A DNA stretch of 64,000 nucleotides, taken from positions 1-64,000 of the forward strand of contig JAHZKX010000026.1 of assembly GCA_022600195.1 (NCBI GenBank). Direction: 5' to 3'. The stretch comes from Planctomycetota bacterium (GTDB taxonomy: Bacteria > Planctomycetota > Planctomycetia > Planctomycetales > Planctomycetaceae). The notes under the pieces were generated by a model, which saw only the letters and a list, made by a program, of their open reading frames with translations, was not told where the DNA came from and ran no database searches. Both the position numbers and the translations under genes were made by a program. Positions 57,572 through 64,000 of this stretch are shown piece after piece. Within the stretch, counting starts at the first letter, position 1. The number at the start of each line of letters is the position of its first letter.

Positions 57572-60500
57572 CTAATTCTTAGGAATTCGGTTCATTGAGT
57601 AGTGTCCGGTCACGGGGAAGAGTGTGTTTCCCTGTTTGCCGATTTGTTGGCAGTTGACTTCGTAGACGAACTTTTCTTTGAGTTCGTTGACTTTGAGACG
57701 GACTGTTTTGTGGTCATCTGAAACAGAGACTCCTTCCACTTCGACTTTGTAACGGCCGCTGTCGGGGCTGGCGTAGCTGCCGCTCCAGACGCGGGTGTAG
57801 CCGGCGACGGTGTAGGCGTCTTTTTTAGCTGCCTTCTTCGCGTCGATGGCTTTGAAGAATTCGAGTTCGAAACCGTCGGGCGTGGCGCGGAGTTCTTTGA
57901 TGCCGTTGGGTAGTTTTCCGTTGGGTGTGAGTCTGGTGATGGAGCCGGTATTCTGACCGCCGAGCCAGCCACTGTCGTGGATGCTGCCGACGTAGATCTC
58001 GCCGCGTGGACTGATGGCGACAGACATGGGGCCGGTGAAGTTTTTCTCATCGGGGGGCACGTCGGCACGTGTGAAGTAATAGGTGGCGCCCTGGACGGAG
58101 TCGCCTACTTTTTGCGTGGTGAAGCGAATGAGCAGACGATGATTGTATTCGCAACCCAGACCCTGATCGAAGAGGCTGGCATATTGAAATTGTTTCGGGA
58201 TGCAGGTTAAGCCGTTCACGCTGCGCGTCCAGGGGTGGGGGACCTGAATGGCGGCTCTGGTCTCTTCCAGATTTTCTTTCGAACGTATATCGGATTGGCT
58301 GCGTACGCCGTAGGCTTTTCCAGGGATCAGGAAATTGATTTCGTTGAAGGTGTTCTGGACTCCCTGTTGATCGGAGACGAAGATTTCGTCCTTCGAGTTA
58401 ATGGCGAGTCCGATGGGATAGCGGAAAGCGTGTCCCAGTGGTGTGATGTCTCCGTTGTAGGATATCTTGAGAATCTTGCCTCGCCAGTGAATCTGATGAT
58501 CGGGGCGTTCCTTCTGTGCATAGTCGCTGCCTAAGCCGATATAGAGGTTTCCCTGACTGTCGCGGATGCAGCCTGTGGCCCAATCGTGATAGTTGTCGTT
58601 TAATCCCCAACCTGTTGCGATGACGGTGCGTCTGTCTGCTCGACCGTCGCCGTCGGTATCTGAAAGTCGTAAGACTTCCGGTTTATGTGAAACGATCAAA
58701 TCGCCACCATCGACGACGATGCCAAAGGGGGCAGAGAGACCTTCTTCGAACAGGGTCAGCTGGTCTTCGATTCCATCACCGTCTGTATCTCTGGCGAGAT
58801 AGACGTCTCCTTTGAGCGAAGTGAAAACGAGTGTGCCATCATCGCGCCAGGCGAATGCGGTGGGCATGATGGCACGGCTGAGTGGAAGTCGCACGCCATT
58901 AAATCCGGGGGCGCTGGTGACGGTTTCCACTTTTTCTTTTGGCTTGGGTTTGGATTTGATTTGCAGTGCGTCTGCTTTGAGATTGCAGAGATAATTCAGA
59001 GTGAGTGTGGCCTGTCCGGATGCATTACTGGTGGTCGTGTATTCGTGCGAATTGTTATCGCTGATGTGCATCCATTTGGCTTTTGGATTATTTGAATTCG
59101 TGATCTTTGGATCGCCGATACTTTGTGAATTTCTGACGCGCCCGACGTAGAGGTCGTACCCTTCAGGCAGATTGTCGGCTTTAATGTTTCGCTGCCAACC
59201 GGACTGCTTTGCCTGATCGGGAAGTGTTGCGAGGGTGTCAGTGATAGCGACTTTTGTGATTTTGTCATCGACCTTAAACGTGAGTTCATAGTTTAAGACG
59301 ATTTTATTTCCATGCGAGCTGTAATTGCGGAGTGTGCCCGATGTGCCATTTTGCTGATGCGGATAGACGACCTGCATCGGCTCCTTACCTGTTCTGGCCA
59401 ACACAAAGTCTTGACCTCGTTCATAGCCGGAAACAATGGGCGAGCCTGCCATGTCCCAATACCAGCTTTTGCCTTGTGTGCGCTGGCGTGCCAGATCTCC
59501 CAGTGTCCATTGCACGAGTGAGAAGTGATCCAGATCGAAAAGCAGGTTGTGTCCGTTATCAAAGCCGACTGCAAAAGCACGTGCCACGTATCCGCCGCCG
59601 GTTTCTTTGGGATTGGTGAAGACATCGCGTACGATGCGCGCGGGTTCCCCGGCTGCGACGGTCAGGAACTGTTCCACGGATGAGGGATTGGTGGGAACTT
59701 TGAATTGCGGATCGTTCAGACCCATCCAGATGGCGTCCAGCTGTCGATTGATGTCGCCGTCTAATACTTTGGGAACACTTTTCTTCAACGCGGGCATTTC
59801 CATGCCGGGCACGATACGCAGCGGGTTATGCACCCAGCGGAGGAAATATTCCTTCCGCATGCGTTTTCCCAGCATCAGCAGGTCTGACCCGCGCGTGCCG
59901 AGCGCGACGTTGCGTGGTACATATTCACCCAGCACGTGACAGGAAATACAACTGAAACCTTTGGAGCCGGTAATGGTTTGGCCGGCAATGAGGAGTTGCG
60001 CTTTATTTTGATCGGAGGAATCGATCATGAAGTCGGGTTGGCGCGGCCCCTCATCGGGGACGTAGTCGTGTGCGACTAAATAATCGAGCAATGCTTGTTT
60101 GTCTGCTTTGGAGTGCTGGAAGCGAGGCATTCGTACGCTGAGCCAGGGCATGCGAATTGTTTTTTGTTCGCCGCTGACTGCTTCGGCAAGTGCCTCGAGT
60201 TTCAGTTTGTCTCCGACAGCGGTGAGAGCAGGGGGAATCATTGCCTGGCTTTGCCCGGCGAGTGCAGGATCGAATTTGGCCATTTCGCCGGCAATGGGTG
60301 TGATGCCCGGATGTTTGTCCCGTTCATGACAGTAAATGCAGTTCCGCTGTTCCAGCACATAACGACCACGGTCGAATTTACTTTCCGGAGCGAATTTTCC
60401 GAAACTGGATTTGAGATAGGCTTTGACGGCTGCGCGATCGATTGAGCGATACGCGGGGCGTCCTTTTTTCCGATCTGGTTTTTCCGCCAGGCAGGAGCTG

Positions 60501-61813
60501 TCCCAGTTTTGAATTGTTTTCGATAGATCGACGATTTTCTGTGTTGGTTTGTCGATGCCCGGAATTGTGTGACAGGCGGCACAGCGCGCCTGGGTGATCA
60601 GTTTTTTGCCGTCCGCAATCAGGTTTTTCTTAGATGATGGTTTTTTACCGGTGGGGATGTTTGCCTGTTTGAGTTCAGAAAGGGCGTAGGCCAATTGCCG
60701 ACGTTCACCTGTACTGAGTTTGATGACCGGCATACGATGATCCTTGTTTAATTTCTGAGGATCAGAGAGCCAGTTATAGAGCCAGGCTGCATTGCGTTTA
60801 TCGCCTATGCTGCTGAGGTCGCCTCCGCTGAAGGGTTGCTGGTTGCCTTTGCCTTGAATCGTATGGCAGGCCAGGCAGCCGACCGAACGCATCAGGATTT
60901 CGCCTTGCCTTTGTTCTTCATCGCGGGTTGGCTTTTTTTTGGTTTTTTTATCTTTTTTAGGAGCGGGGATTTTTTTCAGCGATGCGGTTTTCGAATTGGC
61001 AAACAGATACGCGGCAACGGCTGTCGCTTCCCGTTCATCAAATCCGAAGAAGGGCATTTTGGCATGGGCGGCGATGGAATCATCGTTTTGAATTTTCCGG
61101 GTCAGCCATTGGGGGTTCAGACCGGTTTTGAGATATGTGAGGTCAGGAGCAGCAGGACTGGTCAACTGGTTCTCTCTCTGATGACATCGATTGCAGCGAT
61201 GGGCGTCAAAGTGAGTTCGGCCACGGGAAATCTGTGCGACGTCGGGAGATCCCTCCTCGCGATACAGGAGACTCGCGGGAACGGGTTCCAGTCCAAACAG
61301 GTTCGAAGACCAGAATAACTGTACGCGGGCTTGCGGCGATATTTTTTTGTAGGAGACTTGCAGCTCGAATTCCCCAAAGTTCTGGTCGTACTTTTTGCCC
61401 ACGACCCAGCCGGGCGTGTCGCGTTTCCCTTCGAGCACGGTTTTGCCATCGATGACGACCTTGATCTCTCCTTCGAGATACGCAGAGATCTGGTATTTAC
61501 CTGGTTGTTTCACCAGAATCAGGCTGGTCCACTCAGCTGAAAAATTCTTGGCTGCATCGTTCTTGGCTGTGAATTGGGGAAGCGGCTGACTGGCGCCCCA
61601 GTTAAAGGCGATATCCGGATCAATGCGTTGAATGCGTTTTTCACCGGACTGATACGTGGCCAGCAGTCCCGGCGGGTAATCGTCTTCTTCCGGATCAATT
61701 TCCTCTGCAGCCAGATTTCTCCCGGCCATCATGAGTGTGAGAAATACGACAATGAAACCAGTCAGGTGTAAACAAACTCTGAACCGGAGTGCTTGTATTC
61801 GAGGGCAGATCAT
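57572..61813 (-). CDS. Five-heme PVC-type protein with PA14-like and beta-propeller domains
   Basis: 1413 residues. Signal peptide (FIVVFLTLMMAGRNLAAEE). A PA14-like domain (about 45-190: FSAEWTSLILVKQPGKYQISAYLEGEIKVVIDG, split) is followed by five heme motifs: CNRCH (about 207), CLACH (about 313), CAACH (about 414), CIYCH (about 494) and CISCH (about 624), each in a cytochrome c-like segment. A beta-rich region (about 690-1000) leads to a propeller of the membrane-bound dehydrogenase type (about 1010-1330: FAWRDDGTLVFTSLKGDVYLARDTDGDGIED, split; LSDTDGDGRADRRT; DSQGNLYIGLGSDYAQ). The ending is TGHYSMNRIPKN. Probably a periplasmic oxidoreductase passing electrons along its own hemes; substrate unknown. 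The 3' end has a copied fragment at 56070-56116. Confidence 0.92.
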   Translation of the reverse strand: MICPRIQALRFRVCLHLTGFIVVFLTLMMAGRNLAAEEIDPEEDDYPPGLLATYQSGEKRIQRIDPDIAFNWGASQPLPQFTAKNDAAKNFSAEWTSLILVKQPGKYQISAYLEGEIKVVIDGKTVLEGKRDTPGWVVGKKYDQNFGEFELQVSYKKISPQARVQLFWSSNLFGLEPVPASLLYREEGSPDVAQISRGRTHFDAHRCNRCHQRENQLTSPAAPDLTYLKTGLNPQWLTRKIQNDDSIAAHAKMPFFGFDEREATAVAAYLFANSKTASLKKIPAPKKDKKTKKKPTRDEEQRQGEILMRSVGCLACHTIQGKGNQQPFSGGDLSSIGDKRNAAWLYNWLSDPQKLNKDHRMPVIKLSTGERRQLAYALSELKQANIPTGKKPSSKKNLIADGKKLITQARCAACHTIPGIDKPTQKIVDLSKTIQNWDSSCLAEKPDRKKGRPAYRSIDRAAVKAYLKSSFGKFAPESKFDRGRYVLEQRNCIYCHERDKHPGITPIAGEMAKFDPALAGQSQAMIPPALTAVGDKLKLEALAEAVSGEQKTIRMPWLSVRMPRFQHSKADKQALLDYLVAHDYVPDEGPRQPDFMIDSSDQNKAQLLIAGQTITGSKGFSCISCHVLGEYVPRNVALGTRGSDLLMLGKRMRKEYFLRWVHNPLRIVPGMEMPALKKSVPKVLDGDINRQLDAIWMGLNDPQFKVPTNPSSVEQFLTVAAGEPARIVRDVFTNPKETGGGYVARAFAVGFDNGHNLLFDLDHFSLVQWTLGDLARQRTQGKSWYWDMAGSPIVSGYERGQDFVLARTGKEPMQVVYPHQQNGTSGTLRNYSSHGNKIVLNYELTFKVDDKITKVAITDTLATLPDQAKQSGWQRNIKADNLPEGYDLYVGRVRNSQSIGDPKITNSNNPKAKWMHISDNNSHEYTTTSNASGQATLTLNYLCNLKADALQIKSKPKPKEKVETVTSAPGFNGVRLPLSRAIMPTAFAWRDDGTLVFTSLKGDVYLARDTDGDGIEDQLTLFEEGLSAPFGIVVDGGDLIVSHKPEVLRLSDTDGDGRADRRTVIATGWGLNDNYHDWATGCIRDSQGNLYIGLGSDYAQKERPDHQIHWRGKILKISYNGDITPLGHAFRYPIGLAINSKDEIFVSDQQGVQNTFNEINFLIPGKAYGVRSQSDIRSKENLEETRAAIQVPHPWTRSVNGLTCIPKQFQYASLFDQGLGCEYNHRLLIRFTTQKVGDSVQGATYYFTRADVPPDEKNFTGPMSVAISPRGEIYVGSIHDSGWLGGQNTGSITRLTPNGKLPNGIKELRATPDGFELEFFKAIDAKKAAKKDAYTVAGYTRVWSGSYASPDSGRYKVEVEGVSVSDDHKTVRLKVNELKEKFVYEVNCQQIGKQGNTLFPVTGHYSMNRIPKN

Positions 61814-61913
61814 GATGTAGGGAGACTTTAGTGCTGGGAACGTACCTGGTTAACAAACCTCATTAAATCGATTGGGCGATTTATCCCGACCGGGATCGAC
61901 AATCAGCCATTCG

Positions 61914-62510
61914 TTATTGTTCGAATGGCTTTTCCTCTTTGGCATTGGCTCCAAAAGAAGCGCGGAATTCGTCTGCTGCTGCTGAGACAGTTTTTGTGGG
62001 ACCGGTCAGCTTGAGGAAGTAATAGGCTTTGCCTTCGACTGCGAGAATCACGCCTAACATCCGAGAATCAGGGACAGCTTTTGTTTTTCTGAGGAAGGGA
62101 GGTCCGATCGATTTGTTATAGGTGCCACTCAGGTCGGCGAAGACATATTTTCCCAATTTGGATTCGCCTTGTGTGACTTTCACTTTCCGATCTTTGCCGG
62201 CAGCAAACTGACCCACCCAGCGTGAGATATTAGCAGCCATTCCGCCACCGGTTCCGCCGAACGACGAGATGACAAGTTCGGCTGGTTCTTTATCTCCTTT
62301 GACCGCTGGAATTTCAAATTGTGCGAGTCGAAGACTGTTTGACGGGGGAGCACTTTTCCAGTTCGCGGGAACTTTGAGTGTGATGTCTTTGATTTTGACT
62401 TCATTCGTTTTCGTGGACTCATCTGCCGCCTGGACTGTGCAGGCATAAATGGCCAGTGAAAGACCCAGAACGGAATACAATACTCTTCGGAACGTGTTGG
62501 GTGAGATCAT
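61914..62510 (-). CDS. Secreted hypothetical protein
   Basis: About 198 residues from ATG 62510, chosen because GAGGA lies six bases upstream; the longer frame to 62585 adds a non-hydrophobic leader. A signal peptide ends near TVQA. The mature protein begins IKDITLKVPANWKSAPPSNSLRLAQFEIP and continues with ISSFGGTGGGMAANISRWVGQF, VTQGESKLGKYVFADLSGTYNKS and AYYFLKLTGPTKTVSAAADEFRASF. This pattern, a PsbP-like or DUF1795-like fold with conserved Trp and FxAxFxG-type end, recurs in secreted planctomycete proteins. No catalytic residues are evident. It starts 101 bases upstream of the five-heme gene in the same direction, so the stop at 61914 is followed by a possible shared operon. Confidence 0.78.
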   Translation of the reverse strand: MISPNTFRRVLYSVLGLSLAIYACTVQAADESTKTNEVKIKDITLKVPANWKSAPPSNSLRLAQFEIPAVKGDKEPAELVISSFGGTGGGMAANISRWVGQFAAGKDRKVKVTQGESKLGKYVFADLSGTYNKSIGPPFLRKTKAVPDSRMLGVILAVEGKAYYFLKLTGPTKTVSAAADEFRASFGANAKEEKPFEQ

Positions 62511-62705
62511 AAATATCCTCAGCTTGAAATAAGGTGTGCGCATAAAACTGTGTGTAATTGTCCCGCATTCAGCGTGGATTTTCAACTCGTTGATTCAAGA
62601 AATAGCTTTTCGCCTGAAATTTTGAAAAAGTAACAGAAGTTCTGCTTAGATGTTGCGAAAAATCAACATTCAGGACGGGGATTGACGCGGCATTCGAATG
62701 TGTAT

Positions 62706-64000
62706 TCAGTTAGCGGAGACACAACGATCTTTAGCCCAGTTTCGCAATTCGGTGATGCGTTCTTTCATTAAAACAGCGAGAGGTTTTGTTTTCTGAATTT
62801 CGGAGGCAATGTGACGGTCTTCCAGTTCTGCATTTTCAGAAAACGCGGCGAAGAGACCGGACATGACTACCTGCTCCAGCTCGGAGCCCGTAAATTCCTT
62901 TGCGGTGGCAGCCAGGGAACGAATGTCAAACTGATCTGCGTCCCGGTTTCGTCGTTGGAGATGAATTTTGAGAATTTGTTCGCGGGCGATGGAGTCGGGC
63001 AGGTCTACAAAAAAGACTTCATCGAAGCGTCCTTTTCGCATGAGTTCCGGGGGTAGTGCGGAGATGTCATTTGCGGTGGCGATGATAAAGATTGGATGTC
63101 GATGATCCTGCATCCAGGCGAGCAGTGTTCCAAACATGCGCTTGGACAATCCGCCGTCGGCTGACGAGGAAGAAGCCGAGGCAAATGCTTTTTCAATTTC
63201 ATCGATCCATAAGATGACCGGTGCCATCGATTCTGCCTGTGAGAGTGCCTGTCGTAACTGACTTTCACTTTCACCAATAAATTTCTGCTAAAGCATGCCC
63301 GGGTCTAAGCGCAGCAAAGGCATATTCCAGTCGGAGGCGACCATTTTGGCACACAAGCTTTTTCCGGAGCCGGGCACGCCCAGCATGAGCACTCCCCTCG
63401 GCGGTTCCAGTCCATACTCTTGTGCTTTTCTGGAAAAGCCGCCACGGCGCAGTTTCAGCCAGTCTTTTAATTTCCCGAGTCCACCAACCTGATCCGGTTT
63501 GACGTCAACGCCGATGGATTCCAGGCAGCCTGTCGAACCGAGCAAGGTTCTTTTGGCTTCGATGATGTGTGGTAAATCTGTCACATTGAGATCATTGTCC
63601 TGAAGAATGGCCGAGCTGATAACGCGTTCGACTTCACTGCAACTGAGTCCGCGCATCGTGAGTACCAGTTGTTCCATTTCCCTTCGCGTGAGTTTGGTGG
63701 TAATTTCTTCATGGCTCTCCTGCCTGATTTTGATGAAGGTCTGTTTGATGACGGCAGATAATTCATCGGTGGTTGGCCAGCCCAGTTCATAACGAACAGT
63801 GAAACGTTTGATCTCGTCGGGCAGGGGAAAGGCATCGATCAGAATGAGCGTTGATTTTTTAGTTCGGCAGGTTTCCATGAGATCGCGCATCATGCGATTG
63901 ACGACGTTGTCCCGACAATAGGCGCCGAGATCCTTGAATACAAAAATATCTTCATCTGTATTTTGGTGTATGAAACTGAGCGACTGTTCCGGCTTCCCTC
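62706..64000 (-). pseudogene. ycf46-like AAA ATPase interrupted by an in-frame TAG, N-terminus outside window
   Basis: The reverse strand codes without frameshift from the window edge to the stop at 62706, except for one TAG at 63288-63290. Upstream half: DEDIFVFKDLGAYC, TLILIDAFPLPDEIKRF and the ATP-binding Walker A GVPGSGKS, ending LRLDPGML. Downstream half resumes directly with QKFIGESESQLRQAL, Walker B ILWIDEIEKAF, sensor IIATANDISALPPELMRKGRFDE and an AAA lid. Relatives usually have an aromatic residue where the TAG stands, so TAC or TAT to TAG is the simplest explanation. Ycf46-type ATPases are FtsH-like AAA proteins without protease, of poorly known role. The product could be dead, made as two parts, or rescued by read-through; a sequencing error is also possible. 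Confidence 0.85.

Overview
The window looks like chromosomal DNA of a marine planctomycete, most probably a Gimesia (formerly Planctomyces) species. This is inferred from gene content, not from any search. The markers are a PSD1-type (DUF1549/DUF1553) cytochrome next to a DUF1501 protein, two large PVC-type heme-binding proteins, an MJ0042 zinc-ribbon membrane protein, a Tat-exported beta-propeller, a sulfatase and a 5826-residue LEPR-XLL-type surface protein. Base composition is moderate. I saw no rRNA, tRNA, CRISPR array, prophage or insertion sequence.

Layout. 1-4856 (minus): the partial PSD1 cytochrome, DUF1501 protein, HpcH/HpaI aldolase and a secreted protein. 5317-10276 (plus): guaA and a HEAT-repeat cytochrome. 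10361-11575 (minus): an outer-membrane beta-barrel. 12418-29898 (plus): the giant gene, over a quarter of the window. 30149-34468: a small copper-protein-like gene with an endonuclease/phosphatase gene, a mono-heme protein, a sulfatase and a His/Tyr/Gly-rich secreted peptide. 34751-47667: an enlarged glnE, a Tat-exported propeller, an MJ0042/hydrolase fusion, a coiled-coil protein, an MsbA-like ABC exporter and a MATE exporter. 47702-51082 (minus): sucB-lpdA-lplA, a 2-oxoacid dehydrogenase E2/E3 plus lipoate ligase operon. 51404-53745: an SMP-30 lactonase and an M20 peptidase. 54033-57436 (plus): a PadR/HAAS regulatory pair and a decapitated paralogue. 57572-64000 (minus): a five-heme PA14 protein, a secreted protein and a ycf46-like AAA ATPase broken by an in-frame TAG and cut by the window edge.

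How the genes fit together. Much of the content is export and surface biology: multi-heme cytochromes, sulfatase, beta-barrel and giant adhesin- or protease-like protein. It is interleaved with housekeeping genes (GMP synthesis, control of glutamine synthetase, lipoylated dehydrogenase).

The most notable observations are: (1) ACT-like domains of GlnD type inserted between the two halves of GlnE; (2) a metzincin-like protease plus PPC-like cassette set into a beta-helix of the giant protein; (3) a tandem duplication beside PadR whose scars can be read at the base level, including a TGG to TGA change and a copied 3' end of the neighbouring gene; (4) the amber codon between Walker A and Walker B of the AAA ATPase; (5) a sulfatase lacking the arginine of the usual CxPxR signature.
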